Assembly (NCBI GenBank): GCA_963716135.1
Contig: OY970289.1
Location: 4,092,001-4,156,000, forward strand
Direction: 5' to 3'
DNA: 64,000 nt
Source: CAVRAW01 sp963716135
Lineage (GTDB): Bacteria > Planctomycetota > Planctomycetia > Pirellulales > JADZDJ01
How positions within the stretch are numbered: position 1 is the first letter of the stretch; every line of letters starts with the position of its first letter. This document shows positions 14,477-24,296 of this stretch, one piece after another. The notes below the pieces were generated by a model. That model was given only the letters and a program-made list of their open reading frames with translations, had not been told where the DNA came from and did no database searches. A program made the translations under genes and the position numbers.

Positions 14477-16603
14477 ATGCGCCGTAGCTTCAACCAAATG
14501 ACATCGGTTTCATTGCGGAACGCACTTGCATGCTTGCGGTTGGCTGTCTTCGGAGTTACGCCAACGCTCTTCGCCGCAAATGCTTGGGCGGCCGGTCCGG
14601 TCGAATTGCAGCGCACGATTGCCACGCTCGAATCGTGCGAAGGCAAAATCGAGTCAGCGCAGTGGAAGGCGCATCTCTCCGTCGTCGAACTGGCCAACCC
14701 AAACGACATCACGTCGATCATCAAGACAAGGCCCGAAAAGATTGAGGCTGCCGTAGTTTGGGATCGAAAGAGAAAGCGCATTCGCGTCGACTATCAAAGT
14801 GTTCTCCAATGGCAGAATGGAACCGCCCCATATCTTTCGGATCGCCAAGGAATATGTTTCGACGGCGCACTGTACCGATCTTGGAGGATTGGCAAAGCCG
14901 GGACCGAGATTCCAAAAGAAAACGACGACTTCGCAGAAGGCATTGTTCGCAACGATCGTCCAGAGATTACGCAGCTCGAAATGCGTTCTTGGGGAATGGA
15001 ATATTTGCCGCCGTTTTTCGACGATCGTTCGGTCGGTCACGACCCCCAACCGCTATCGCAACTCCTCCGCCACGCGAAGGCAGACGGCATTTCAATAACG
15101 ATCGTGGAAGATGACGCTGCAATCTGGACGATCGCCATCAACGATCAGAAGAGATATCACGACATGATGGAGATTCGGATCGATCCAACGAAAGGCTGCA
15201 AACTATTGGGGATTAAATGTCTTTCGACAAAGGAACATGTTGTCTGGTGCGAGCTTCAAATTGCCTCACGCGAGGTGTCGCCGGGCATTTGGGCGCCCGA
15301 TCAATGGTCCTGTGTGTACTTGCTCGACAAACCCTGCGTGGCATCGATCTGGAAGTATTCCGACGTGGCAATCAATGTGAGGCTGCCCGAAAATGCATTT
15401 GAATTCAATTTTCCAGCAGGCACTCGAGTCGATGATCGGGTAAGTAATACCAGATACAAGATTGGAGCGGTTGAAAACGACGAAGCGAAATCAGCCGATG
15501 CGGCGGATTCGAAATCAGCCAGCTTGGAAGTGAATTTCGACATGTCGCGCGCGGATGCGCGGCGCTTCAAAGCCGTCACGGTACGAGCGCAACAGCGGTC
15601 CGCCGGTGAGAACACCTATCTAGATATCGCAAGCCATACGGCCTCGAATTTCGAGCCATTCACGCTGGCGAAACTGCCTGCAGGCGACTATCGGGTTGTA
15701 GTCAACACCACGCCGGCAGAAGATGGGATAAAACCCTCGACAGGCGAACCCAATGCGGGACGGTTTTCCTACTTCAATCAGATTTCGCTGCACTCCGGAG
15801 AAACGCAGCGAGTGGCCGTCCAGGTGCCACCGCTCGATCTAAAAGCATTCCGCGGCCAACGATCGGCGACGATCCGAATTGAAACAGCCGACGGTCGACC
15901 CGCAGCCGTCGGCCGGGAATGCAGCGTCCAGTTTGACGACGGCCACTATGGCGATTTGCCGGTCTTTACGGGGAAGGTGCCGGAATCGGGCGAAGTGATA
16001 TTGAAAGAGATTACCGACGAGCGGCCTCCGACCATCGATGCTCGCGATCCATATTCGATCACGATCGACAAATTTCGCTTGGGCACATTCGGATTTCGCT
16101 CGACGGAGGCATCAGAGCAATTTAAATTTGCATGGTCGCCGCAAGCTGGCGATCTTGCGCCAGAAGTCGAATTATTAAATACGGCGGATACAAAGACGAT
16201 TAAGCTCAGCGACCTGCGAGGCAAAGTCGTGTTGGTCGATTTTTGGGCCACAGATTGTGCGATGTGTCCCTCAGCATTGAAGATGCTCGATCAACTGGTT
16301 GCCGAACAGGCGGACGGATGGAAAGATCGCGTAGTGGTGGTGCCGCTAAGCATCGACGACGAGGCAACGCAAGCGAAGCAGCGCCTGGTTGAACTTGGGT
16401 TCACGCATCTCACGGCGTATTGGAGTGGAAGCGAGGGGAAAGTCGGCTGGGATTCTCCCGCCGCGCACGCCTATGTTGTGCATGGGGTTCCGGAATCATT
16501 GCTGATCGATCGCGATGGGCACATCATTTGGCGCGGCTACCCGGCAATGGATAATGGTGGTAATCGGACGTTAGAAGCACGAATTGAATCCGCTTTGAAG
16601 TAA
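14477..16603 (+). CDS. Secreted protein with C-terminal TlpA/redoxin domain
   Basis: A 708-residue exported protein with a signal peptide (LRLAVFGVTPTLFAANAWA). Residues about 30-340 form an outer-membrane lipoprotein-sorting-like beta domain as in many planctomycete proteins of this type, a middle beta domain follows, and residues about 560-708 are thioredoxin-like: KLSDLRGKVVLVDFWATDC then AMC, VVVVPLSIDD, and cis-Pro region HGVPESLLIDRDG. The active site is CAMC, not the usual WCxPC, with Asp before the first Cys, so redox potential may differ. Likely periplasmic thiol-disulfide chemistry or sensing. Start ATG 14477 lies close after a possible -10 and has no strong Shine-Dalgarno. Confidence 0.75.
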   Translation: MRRSFNQMTSVSLRNALACLRLAVFGVTPTLFAANAWAAGPVELQRTIATLESCEGKIESAQWKAHLSVVELANPNDITSIIKTRPEKIEAAVVWDRKRKRIRVDYQSVLQWQNGTAPYLSDRQGICFDGALYRSWRIGKAGTEIPKENDDFAEGIVRNDRPEITQLEMRSWGMEYLPPFFDDRSVGHDPQPLSQLLRHAKADGISITIVEDDAAIWTIAINDQKRYHDMMEIRIDPTKGCKLLGIKCLSTKEHVVWCELQIASREVSPGIWAPDQWSCVYLLDKPCVASIWKYSDVAINVRLPENAFEFNFPAGTRVDDRVSNTRYKIGAVENDEAKSADAADSKSASLEVNFDMSRADARRFKAVTVRAQQRSAGENTYLDIASHTASNFEPFTLAKLPAGDYRVVVNTTPAEDGIKPSTGEPNAGRFSYFNQISLHSGETQRVAVQVPPLDLKAFRGQRSATIRIETADGRPAAVGRECSVQFDDGHYGDLPVFTGKVPESGEVILKEITDERPPTIDARDPYSITIDKFRLGTFGFRSTEASEQFKFAWSPQAGDLAPEVELLNTADTKTIKLSDLRGKVVLVDFWATDCAMCPSALKMLDQLVAEQADGWKDRVVVVPLSIDDEATQAKQRLVELGFTHLTAYWSGSEGKVGWDSPAAHAYVVHGVPESLLIDRDGHIIWRGYPAMDNGGNRTLEARIESALK

Positions 16604-16689
16604 CCTGGTCCCTAATAATGCCGGCGTGGTGTATCTGGACGGCACAGCACGGTTGGCATCCGACCAATCTGAACTAACAGACCGTGCAC

Positions 16690-16720
16690 GACCTGCCGTG
16701 CCATAGCCGGCAGGTCGCGC
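16690..16720. repeat. 9-bp inverted repeat
   Basis: CGACCTGCC and GGCAGGTCG flank an 11-base loop downstream of the redoxin gene. There is no T-run, so termination is uncertain. A partial R1 left arm (TCTCAGCAACTCGTGAATGG) follows at about 16785-16816. Confidence 0.45.
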
Positions 16721-16864
16721 TGGGTATGAGCAAAGTGGCAGCTCTTTGCTCCGCGGTATCGCGAGTATTGAATCTCCGAATTACTCTCAGCAACTCGTGA
16801 ATGGCGGGACGTCTAACTAAACGACGGTCAAAATGGAACTGGGAGTGCTCAGACCCTACCAGGC

Positions 16865-17333
16865 ATGGATATCCTCCCACAAAACCTTACCGATCGGGCT
16901 CGCAAGGTATTCGCGCTGGCCGATGAAGAGGCTGAGCGACTCCACCACGGATACCTTGGCACAGACCATGTGTTTCTGGGGCTACTCAGAGAAGGCAACG
17001 GCGTGGCCGCGAATGTGTTGAAGAACCTCGATATCGACCTGCGCAAAATTGGCATGGAAATCGAAAACCTAATTGCGGCTGGCCCCGACGCAATCACGAC
17101 AAGCAGACGACCGCAAACCCCAGCCGTCAAAAGACTAATCGAATATGCAATGGAAGAAGCTCATGGACTCAAGCATACATGGATTGGCACTGAACACGTT
17201 CTGCTCGGGCTTGCGCGAGCCGAAATGGATTGCGGGGCAAGTGCTAAACAACCTAGGGGTCACGGTAGAGGGCATTCGAGCAGAGACACTCGCCTTGCTT
17301 GGTCCCGCAATGCCCGATCAGCCAAAAATATGA
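16865..17333 (+). CDS. Stand-alone Clp N-domain (ClpC-N-like) protein, frameshifted
   Basis: Two adjoining frames together encode a double Clp N-terminal repeat: LTDRARKVFALADEEAERLH with GYLGTDHVFLGLLREGNGVA, then VKRLIEYAMEEAHGLKHTWI with GTEHVLLGLARAE. Near 17233-17237 (TGCGGGG) the frame changes; the second frame continues AGQVLNNLGVTVEGIRAETL and stops at 17333. No AAA+ modules follow, so it is an adaptor-like N-domain protein, as found in many planctomycetes and actinobacteria, which could bind substrates or compete with ClpC. Without the shift the first frame runs on to 17383 with unrelated sequence. Confidence 0.7.
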
Positions 17334-17412
17334 ACAAGAGTAAATCGTCTCTTAGAAATTCCGCAAAACGACTCTGTTTTTGAGACAGAGAACGCGTGCC
17401 GGAAACTCAAGC

Positions 17413-17531
17413 GACTATGAAGCCGTGTGTGGGTCAACTGCGGTAATGCTAATCTTGCCTGCTGCCGAGTCCCGAGGTGGTATTTTCGCTTTCCGTTTCG
17501 GATTTAGTCGACTATTCGAGTTGCCGACGCG
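17413..17531 (+). repeat. R3 repeat, copy 1
   Basis: Runs from GACTATGAAGCCGTGTGTGG to GTCGACTATTCGAGTTGCCG and matches the reverse complement of 39731-39867 almost base for base, apart from a short insertion in the other copy. It follows directly on an R1 fragment (GAGACAGAGAACGCGTGCCG at about 17382) and ends at GCGTGGGGAGGG, the R2-like ribosome site of the next gene. Confidence 0.75.
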
Positions 17532-17563
17532 TGGGGAGGGAACCTAAACGGAGATTGCATCTA

Positions 17564-18034
17564 ATGAACAACATAAACCTCAATTTTACTTCAGGGTCTT
17601 CAATTTGGATGACAGTGTTAGTCCCAATCGTCTTTGTTGTATGGATCGCGGTGCTGATCCGGCTCATAAAACGTACCGACTTGGACGGCACCACTAAAAT
17701 CTGCTGGGTGGTAGTCGTTTGTAGTTTGAACCTGGTCGGATTGGTGCTGTATGGCATTTGGGGTCCGGGGTCGCAGGTGGCCTCAACCCCTTCACGTAGC
17801 TCGCGAGAAGATAGATTGCTCAAAGCCGGCTGGCTGGCGAGCATCGGATTGTGGTTTATCTTCGAGGCGGCCAGGCGGATCCAGTTGCAATATCCGATCG
17901 AGCTGAACCAGCCACCCTGGGGCTACATTTTCCCTCCATTCATGATGGGCGCATTCATCGTGGCGATTTTCTTGTTCCCCATTACATCGATCTTGATCGC
18001 GATGCGGTGGTGGACACAACGACGATCGACGTAA
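17564..18034 (+). CDS. Four-helix membrane protein, N-terminal part PLDc_N-like
   Basis: A 156-residue protein with about four membrane helices: SIWMTVLVPIVFVVWIAVLI, WVVVVCSLNLVGLVLYGIWG, AGWLASIGLWFIFEAARRI and MMGAFIVAIFLFPITSILIA. The first pair, ending in NLVGLVLYGIWGPG, resembles the PLDc_N/short membrane-anchor domain. No catalytic motif is seen. ATG 17564 lies 10 bases after CGGAG. Confidence 0.55.
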   Translation: MNNINLNFTSGSSIWMTVLVPIVFVVWIAVLIRLIKRTDLDGTTKICWVVVVCSLNLVGLVLYGIWGPGSQVASTPSRSSREDRLLKAGWLASIGLWFIFEAARRIQLQYPIELNQPPWGYIFPPFMMGAFIVAIFLFPITSILIAMRWWTQRRST

Positions 18035-18067
18035 CCCCCGTGCCGTTCGCCGTCGGCTATAACCGCT

Positions 18068-18243
18068 CTGCACGTGTTTCTCGACTGTCCCATCAAACCA
18101 CCGATAGATGACCCTTCTTGCTGCCTGCGTCAGAAACTCATCGGTTTGATGGGACAGTTTTAGCTTCCTGGAAACCCATCCGTATTCTCGGAATGATGCG
18201 CGGAGGTCATTTGCTGCTGATCTAGCCCTGCTTCGAGCCGCAG
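18068..18243 (+). repeat. R1 variant (R1b), copy 1
   Basis: Long variant of R1. It shares CCATCAAACCACCGATAGAT, ACTCATCGGTTTGATGGGAC, AGTTTTAGCTTCCTGGAAAC, CCATCCGTATTCTCGGAATG and GAGCCGCAGAAA with the copy at 57447-57640. The two copies are nearly identical for about 150 bases, closer than ordinary R1 copies. Confidence 0.75.
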
Positions 18244-18347
18244 AAATGGAAGTGTTTTCGAGACGATGGTTCCCTCCGAATTTTCTTGTGTTTCTCCTCT
18301 CGGTGGGGGCATTTTCAAAGCTGTCCATGGTTCCCGGCACCCAGACG

Positions 18348-18400
18348 TTGACATTTGTAATCGATTCGCTTACATTCCGTTTAATCTACGATGTAACACG
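18348..18400 (+). promoter_or_regulatory. Promoter and candidate BlaI-type operator of the first bla-like pair
   Basis: TTGACA at 18348-18353 and TACATT at 18371-18376 are spaced 17 bases. The dyad TGTAA-N9-TTACA overlaps the promoter, and CTACGATGTA just after it resembles the TACTACA/TGTAGTA half-sites of BlaI/MecI regulators. This would allow autorepression of the operon. Confidence 0.5.
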
Positions 18401-18462
18401 GCAAGCTGTGGTTTCGTCTGGTAGATGGCGAGTACAGATTTAGCAATCCCGGAGCCCTGCGG

Positions 18463-18900
18463 ATGGCCACTAGCACATTGAAGGATCTTTCCAAGGCGGA
18501 ATGGAAAGTCATGAAGATCGTTTGGGAGCTGGGCAGGGCCATGGCTCGCGAAGTCTATACCGTCGCAGGGGAGGAGATGTCGTGGACACCAGCGACTGTG
18601 AAAACCATTCTCAAACGTTTGGTCGACAAGGGCTACGTCTCGACCACACCCGTTGGGAATGGATTCGTCTATCGACCGGCGCAAAGCGCCCTATCCACAC
18701 TGCAGTCGGCAGCCGATACGTTACTAACCAACACCGTCGAAGGCGCCACCGGTCCACTTTTAGCTCACATGGTGGAGCAGGTTTCATTAAGTGAAGACGA
18801 CCTCGAATCACTTCAGAAGTTGATCGATACCAAAAAACAATCGCTCAAGCGGAGTCGCAAAGCAGGGCGAACAACCGCAGACGGGAGGAAACGGCGATGA
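18463..18900 (+). CDS. blaI-like: BlaI/MecI/CopY-family transcriptional repressor
   Basis: A 145-residue winged-helix repressor: LSKAEWKVMKIVWELGRAMA, then REVY, WTPATVKTILKRLVDKGYVS and NGFVYRP are the standard BlaI wHTH; the C-terminal helices (LSEDDLESLQKLIDTKKQ) form the dimerisation part with the cleavage site for BlaR1-type proteases expected between them. The end is very basic. Its stop overlaps the M56 peptidase start by 4 bases, the usual blaI-blaR1 arrangement. In planctomycetes such pairs are widespread and not confined to beta-lactam resistance. Confidence 0.88.
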   Translation: MATSTLKDLSKAEWKVMKIVWELGRAMAREVYTVAGEEMSWTPATVKTILKRLVDKGYVSTTPVGNGFVYRPAQSALSTLQSAADTLLTNTVEGATGPLLAHMVEQVSLSEDDLESLQKLIDTKKQSLKRSRKAGRTTADGRKRR

Positions 18901-21900
18901 TAGTTACGATTATCGATCACGCTAATTCCGCGGCGGCACGATGGGCAGCCTGGTTTGTTGCAGCAACGCTGGATAGCGCTGTGCTTCTCGTACTGGTCGG
19001 CATGATCTGGCTTGCAATCCGGCGACGTGCGGCGCCGTGGATAGGCTACTGCCTGTTTCTGCTGGTGCCGCTCAAATTGCTGCTCCCTATTAACATAAGT
19101 GTCCCGCCGGAATTAGCCCGCTGGACCCCTTCAGTCCTTGCGTCCCAGTGGTTTAATGAACAGCACGATGCCGTAACGCAGCCTGCGCGTCCGTCCATCG
19201 AGTTGCAAAGCGCAACGGCGATAAATACTTCGTCTGTTCAGAACCGTGACCTTGAGCAGCCAGCATTTGTGGCCGACTCCACAGGCTTGCCGGCAGGGGC
19301 CGCCATCGCGCCACGAATGACGATCGTTGCGCTATTCATGCTCGTCTGGCTGACCGCGGTTTTTTTCCTGATGTGGCGATTGGTCTGGATCCAGCTGCGA
19401 TTTCGCTCACGATTGTGGCAAGCCAAGTCGATCGATGAGGTACGAATGGGCGTCGATTGTCGTCAGTTGTGCCGGCGCGCTCGAGTGACTCAGGTCGTTA
19501 GTTTTGTCGAAAGCGATGAGATTACTGCCCCGGCTGTCTGGGGAATATTTCGACCGACGATCATTCTACCGCGACAGGTTTGGGCATCGCTCACAATGCA
19601 GCAATTACGATGGGTCTTACTGCACGAGCTGGCGCATATCCGACACCGCGACCTCTTGATCGTGGCGGTACAACGGTGCGCCTCGATCCTTCACTTTTTT
19701 AATCCGACCGTTTGGATTGCCAATCGCATCATTAATCGATTGCGCGAATACGCCTGCGACGATCTGGCGACATTGTGGAGCGAAAGTTCCGCGGTCGAAT
19801 CGGGACAGGCGTTCCTTGAAATATTGCGGTATGCGAGCGACGGCCGCAGTCGTATCCGCGGATCACTGGGTGTTTTTGGTATGGATTCGAAGGCAGTGTG
19901 CATGCTACGCGTACGACGATTACTGGACACCGAACGCACGATCCGCGTCCGGGTTAACGCGAAATCAATTTGTGCAATCATACTGCTGGCGATGATCTCG
20001 CTGCCCCATTTGTACGCCGCCGATAAGCCGGTGATTTCAGTCAAACTAGGGATAGAGAATGCCGGTGATGTCGCTTCCGATCCAGATTCAAAAGTACGGA
20101 GCAATGCAACATCTGGCGCACTCGCCGCTGACGACAGCGCCGCCCGGATTCTCGATTTGTGGAGTCGTTCGATCGAGGGCTTGCGCTCCTACGATGTTCT
20201 GCTGCACGTAACAACGGACACATTCGCCAAAGAAGATGGCCATTTAGTACGTGTCGGCGAACATACGTTGCGGCAGCGTTTTATGGATCGAAATTGGCGA
20301 GTCGACCTAATCAAAGTTCGGCACATTTTTAGAGGTGGCCTAAAACCTGAACTAACGGAGACCGGTGCAGATGAAACAAATGCTATTGCCTACGATATCC
20401 GCGCTCAGCAAGTACGGTTTTTCTCATCACCACAGAATTTTGGCCAGTTCCAACCCTTGAATGACCGTATTGTTGCTAAGCTCCAGGCTCCGCAACTTTA
20501 CGAGTCCTTTCGGGAGCAATTTTGGGGACAAACGTACATTCAAATGTTGCAACCGAGGTTGAAAGATGCCAAGGTGTCTTCCGATGGTGACTTAGTAACG
20601 TTGCAATTTCCGCCGTGCTCCGATCGCTCGTTGCCGATAAATGATGCTGAATATCGGTTTGAAATCGTTCTCGACTCAAGCAAAGGCTACATGCCGGTCC
20701 TCATTCGGCGATCACGACAATCTGGCGACTCGCGCGTCGAAACAACGAATGATCTGACAAAAACAGAAAACGGTCTGTGGGTGCCGCATAAAACAACCCG
20801 CACTATCTATTCAAAACTGGGGACCGGCGATTTGAATGTGCCTTTGAACGTGGTGGTCGAAGAGCTGGACATGGCGCAAAGCAACTTCAATATCGCTATT
20901 GATCCAGTAGTATTTCAACTGCCGTTCCCCCCAGGCACCGTTGTTCGTGACGAATTTCAACACGTAAATTACATCCAAGCTAACGACGGCAAAAAAGACT
21001 TCAAAGCTTACGACAACTATGTTCAGTCCGGAATGCATCGCCCGGTGGCTGCTCCGAAGCACGTCCCAGATGCCGATTTACCTAATCGGACCATTAGCGG
21101 ACGCGTAAGCGACTTAGACGGAAAGCCTATCGCGGACGCGGAAGTTTGGCTGCCAGTGCACTGGGTATCCGCGCAAAAGATTCTTACCGCCCATGCAAAC
21201 TGTGGCCACGACGGAAAGTTCGAACTAGTATTTCCCGCCGAGTGGGTTCCCGACGATTTAACGCAGATCCATTCCACGGTGTGGGCCTATGCACCCGGCC
21301 ACAGCATTGGCATCGGGAAGGTTTTCGATCAGCTTCGGGACCAAAAAATGGACCAACCCTGCGAAATTCAACTTGGCCCGCCTAGCGACACCAAATTCAC
21401 AGTGTTGTTGCCCGACGGTCAACCCGCCGCCGGTGTTCACGTTCAGCCAGATCAATTTCGCGGCAGCCAGGGATACGAACCGCCTCCGCCGGAATTGCTT
21501 GCTAAGACCAGCGCGACAACAGACCAGCAGGGGCACGCAAGTCTTGCGACATATCCGCTCGAGAAGATTTTGTACCTTGGCGTGAAGAGCGAGGAGCTTG
21601 GCTCACAGCAATTTCAATTGCTTCAACAGCCGCGCAACTCGCAAAGCGAGCTGGAATTGCTGCCGGTCGGCCGTGTCGAAGGCCGCGTGCTGGCCGATCA
21701 AAAGGAATTATTCCAAGACATGGTTATCTCGATCGAAACGGAGGGCGAGGAATCGAGATCCGAACTGCGAAGCGGCAAAGGAATAGCTTCATCGCGTGTC
21801 GATCACGAGGGGCGATTCGTAATTCCTCACATTGCTGCCGGTGCGATTACTGTTGACGCCATTACCGATCGGCGATTGCCAATGCGACCTCGCCTGCCGG

Positions 21901-22517
21901 AACGTCACCGATTCGCGGTAGCTCCCGGCAAAACAACGCAACTCGAAATTCCCTTGGAGACGGCTGTCCAATCGCACGGCGTCGTTCGCAAGAAGGGAAG
22001 CGGCGAACCAGTCGCCGGAGCGATTTTCAATGTGGGTTATGGAGTCGGACGTCAGAGCGATCGCGTAAAAACTGACGCGGCTGGAAAGTACACTGCTTAC
22101 ATTTTACCGGGGCAGGTGCGAGTCGAAGCGATCTATATTCCACATGGTAACTTGGTGGTGTATAGTCCGCCGCAAAACGGCTCGGACCGATTCTATGAAC
22201 CGCGAACGTTACGATTTTCAGTGCCCGACGGCGTTGCTGAATTCGAGTTGCCGCCAATTGATCTTACAACGACCAAGAAAGTGACTGGACACCTATTGGC
22301 CAGCAATGGCAAACCGCTGCCAAACTGTCGCATCAACGGAGTGATCGGCAACGCTCGCTACGGCTGGGGTGAATCGGACAAGAACGGCGAATTCACACTG
22401 TCCGAAGTCCCTGAAGACGTCACCCTGGTACAGTTCGAAGTCTGGACCGATGATCTTGGTCTGCGGATTGAATCGACGGTCGAGACGACGGAGCCGCTGG
22501 TGGTACGAGTAAGATAG
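18897..22517 (+). CDS. blaR1-like: BlaR1-like M56 peptidase with very large C-terminal periplasmic region
   Basis: A 1206-residue membrane sensor-peptidase. Residues about 1-390 are the M56 part: four membrane helices and the zinc site HELAHIRHRD (243-252), with EYACDD further on as third ligand region. In place of a penicillin-binding sensor domain, about 800 residues of exported sequence follow after the last helix (AIILLAMISLPHLYAADKPV). These are a lipoprotein-like beta domain (about 420-700) and several carboxypeptidase-regulatory-like beta sandwiches, for example RTISGRVSDLDGKPIADAEV and TGHLLASNGKPLPNCRINGV. It probably senses an envelope ligand and inactivates the repressor encoded just upstream. 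Confidence 0.85.
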   Translation: MIVTIIDHANSAAARWAAWFVAATLDSAVLLVLVGMIWLAIRRRAAPWIGYCLFLLVPLKLLLPINISVPPELARWTPSVLASQWFNEQHDAVTQPARPSIELQSATAINTSSVQNRDLEQPAFVADSTGLPAGAAIAPRMTIVALFMLVWLTAVFFLMWRLVWIQLRFRSRLWQAKSIDEVRMGVDCRQLCRRARVTQVVSFVESDEITAPAVWGIFRPTIILPRQVWASLTMQQLRWVLLHELAHIRHRDLLIVAVQRCASILHFFNPTVWIANRIINRLREYACDDLATLWSESSAVESGQAFLEILRYASDGRSRIRGSLGVFGMDSKAVCMLRVRRLLDTERTIRVRVNAKSICAIILLAMISLPHLYAADKPVISVKLGIENAGDVASDPDSKVRSNATSGALAADDSAARILDLWSRSIEGLRSYDVLLHVTTDTFAKEDGHLVRVGEHTLRQRFMDRNWRVDLIKVRHIFRGGLKPELTETGADETNAIAYDIRAQQVRFFSSPQNFGQFQPLNDRIVAKLQAPQLYESFREQFWGQTYIQMLQPRLKDAKVSSDGDLVTLQFPPCSDRSLPINDAEYRFEIVLDSSKGYMPVLIRRSRQSGDSRVETTNDLTKTENGLWVPHKTTRTIYSKLGTGDLNVPLNVVVEELDMAQSNFNIAIDPVVFQLPFPPGTVVRDEFQHVNYIQANDGKKDFKAYDNYVQSGMHRPVAAPKHVPDADLPNRTISGRVSDLDGKPIADAEVWLPVHWVSAQKILTAHANCGHDGKFELVFPAEWVPDDLTQIHSTVWAYAPGHSIGIGKVFDQLRDQKMDQPCEIQLGPPSDTKFTVLLPDGQPAAGVHVQPDQFRGSQGYEPPPPELLAKTSATTDQQGHASLATYPLEKILYLGVKSEELGSQQFQLLQQPRNSQSELELLPVGRVEGRVLADQKELFQDMVISIETEGEESRSELRSGKGIASSRVDHEGRFVIPHIAAGAITVDAITDRRLPMRPRLPERHRFAVAPGKTTQLEIPLETAVQSHGVVRKKGSGEPVAGAIFNVGYGVGRQSDRVKTDAAGKYTAYILPGQVRVEAIYIPHGNLVVYSPPQNGSDRFYEPRTLRFSVPDGVAEFELPPIDLTTTKKVTGHLLASNGKPLPNCRINGVIGNARYGWGESDKNGEFTLSEVPEDVTLVQFEVWTDDLGLRIESTVETTEPLVVRVR

Positions 22518-22568
22518 CAAAAAGTCCTGGGCAGTTTTGCCCCAGCAGGGAAAGTCGACTGCATAAAG

Positions 22569-23063
22569 ATGGCGCACATGCTGAAACTGCTACTGCTATC
22601 TGCCTTGACGGCCGCGCTTTCGGGATGCTCCCCCAAAAGCACCCCGGCGAAGCTTGCGCCGGGTGCGACGCTTGAAGTTTATACAATCACCGCCGCAAAG
22701 GCTCCGAATTCGACCGAGGCTGTTGATCCCGGCACTGGCGGTCCACTGTTTCTACAAACCCCGCCAATCATCACGACAGCCGACATAGCGACTGTCGCCC
22801 GTTCCGAGATTGAAGTTAAAACGGTAAGCGGTATACCCTCCGAAAGCACCCAGACCGTTTTAGACGTGAAGCTTACGCCTGCTGGGTCTACGAAAATGGC
22901 GGCGGCGACCGCAACATTACCCAAGGGACAATCAATTGCCGTAGTCATCAATGGGCAAGTTGTTTGCACTCCGAAGTTGTTTGGCCCAATCAAAGAATCG
23001 TTCCAGATTTCTGGCCACGATGTGCGCTTTACACACGCCATTGAGGCTCTAACAAGGCCGTAA
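22569..23063 (+). CDS. Lipoprotein with SecDF-P1-head-like domain
   Basis: The 164-residue protein has a lipobox (LLLSALTAALSGC) followed by a domain with the pattern of the SecD/SecF periplasmic head: LFLQTPPIITTADIATVARS, VLDVKLTPAGSTKMAAATA and SIAVVINGQVVCTPKLFGPI. Such isolated domains occur in planctomycete lipoproteins with no known secretion role. It starts 51 bases after the M56 peptidase and may be co-transcribed. Confidence 0.65.
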   Translation: MAHMLKLLLLSALTAALSGCSPKSTPAKLAPGATLEVYTITAAKAPNSTEAVDPGTGGPLFLQTPPIITTADIATVARSEIEVKTVSGIPSESTQTVLDVKLTPAGSTKMAAATATLPKGQSIAVVINGQVVCTPKLFGPIKESFQISGHDVRFTHAIEALTRP

Positions 23064-23202
23064 CGACACATCACTCGAAGGTAGAACAATGCGGTGAACC
23101 GGAGTCCTCGATAGGCCGTTGCGTGTGGCCAATTACGCTCGGTCCCGATGGCGCAGATCTCTTCGAATTCTGATTTTCCGCGCTCCGAACATCCTAGCGA
23201 AA

Positions 23203-24144
23203 CTACTTAACTGCTGAATCCAAATCTTTCGCACGGACCGGAACCTTGAGCTGGTCTGTAGCAAGTTCCAAGGGGAAAGCTCCGCCTGGCAACGATATTG
23301 TCACAGTTGCAGTTCCCGCAACTGCGCCTTGCGGAACTTGGAACTTCGGATCATAGAATTCCCAGTAACAGCAGCGCTCCGTCAGTTGATTAGAGGTGCG
23401 CAGGGGCGGTGCGCCTTCGGCCACAGGCCAGTCGATCTGAACCAGCGGAATCATTGTCGTTGGAAGAGCATTGAAACTCAAATACGAACTGGCTCCTTCG
23501 CCACGTCCGGGATTAATAAAAGCAATGCTCAGTCGCCTGGCTCCCGAATCAACAACAAATTCCTTGAACCGCACATGCGGATAGAGTGGTCCGCCGAAAT
23601 GAATTAGCGGCACTTTTTCCGGAGAAGCTGCCCAGAACGTCCCAAACCAACCGGCGTACATCGGCGTCCTCCCATCCAGCATGAGGGAAAGTCCGTACTG
23701 AACTTCTTTGTCACCATAGTTCCAGCGGCGCAGAACAAATTCCGTGTGTCGTGATCCATCCTGCGGAGTGAGTTCGTCGATAACGTAATCGCAGTCCCAC
23801 TTCGGGATACCTTTATCGGAGAGACCCAACTGACGCATGTGCGTTGGCGCGATGGGCGGGCCATCGTCGGACAAATCACCATTTGCGTTTTTATCGACAT
23901 ACAGCGCCTTGCCATCCTCAACCATCCAAATCTTCGATTCAGCCTTGGTGCCCAACACGAGCATTGCATAACGCGGTGAAGAATCGTACGCAGGCTCTTT
24001 TGCAATCTTTCGTTCCACTCCGTCCAGCACGCTTCTGGCTGCCGTGGCGTCGGAATCTTGTCCGTCAGCATGGGCAGACCACGCAAGCGTCCCAATAAAA
24101 AGCGGAACGGTGCAGCGGAGAATGAAAAACGCCAGCTTGGACAT
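23203..24144 (-). CDS. Secreted hypothetical protein
   Basis: A 313-residue protein with a signal peptide (MSKLAFFILRCTVPLFIGTL, cleavage after AHA). The mature part has a calcium-loop-like VDKNANGDLSDDGPP near residue 80 and an otherwise beta-rich pattern. The family of such exported planctomycete proteins has no assigned function. Start 24144 is chosen because the signal peptide begins there; an in-frame ATG 19 codons upstream (24201) is possible. It is followed on the same strand by no gene and preceded by the TlpA-like gene at 24297-25505. Confidence 0.65.
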   Translation of the reverse strand: MSKLAFFILRCTVPLFIGTLAWSAHADGQDSDATAARSVLDGVERKIAKEPAYDSSPRYAMLVLGTKAESKIWMVEDGKALYVDKNANGDLSDDGPPIAPTHMRQLGLSDKGIPKWDCDYVIDELTPQDGSRHTEFVLRRWNYGDKEVQYGLSLMLDGRTPMYAGWFGTFWAASPEKVPLIHFGGPLYPHVRFKEFVVDSGARRLSIAFINPGRGEGASSYLSFNALPTTMIPLVQIDWPVAEGAPPLRTSNQLTERCCYWEFYDPKFQVPQGAVAGTATVTISLPGGAFPLELATDQLKVPVRAKDLDSAVK

Positions 24145-24296
24145 CCTGGAGGTGTCGTGGCGGCTGGCGACTTGGTTGGTCCACATCAGCTTCGCAATCA
24201 TTTTACGCCCTCACATAGGTACGTCGATGCTGAGTCCAACCCACGAAGTAGGGCAATTCTAATGCTGCGATTGACCGATCTGCGAGTGAATATCTG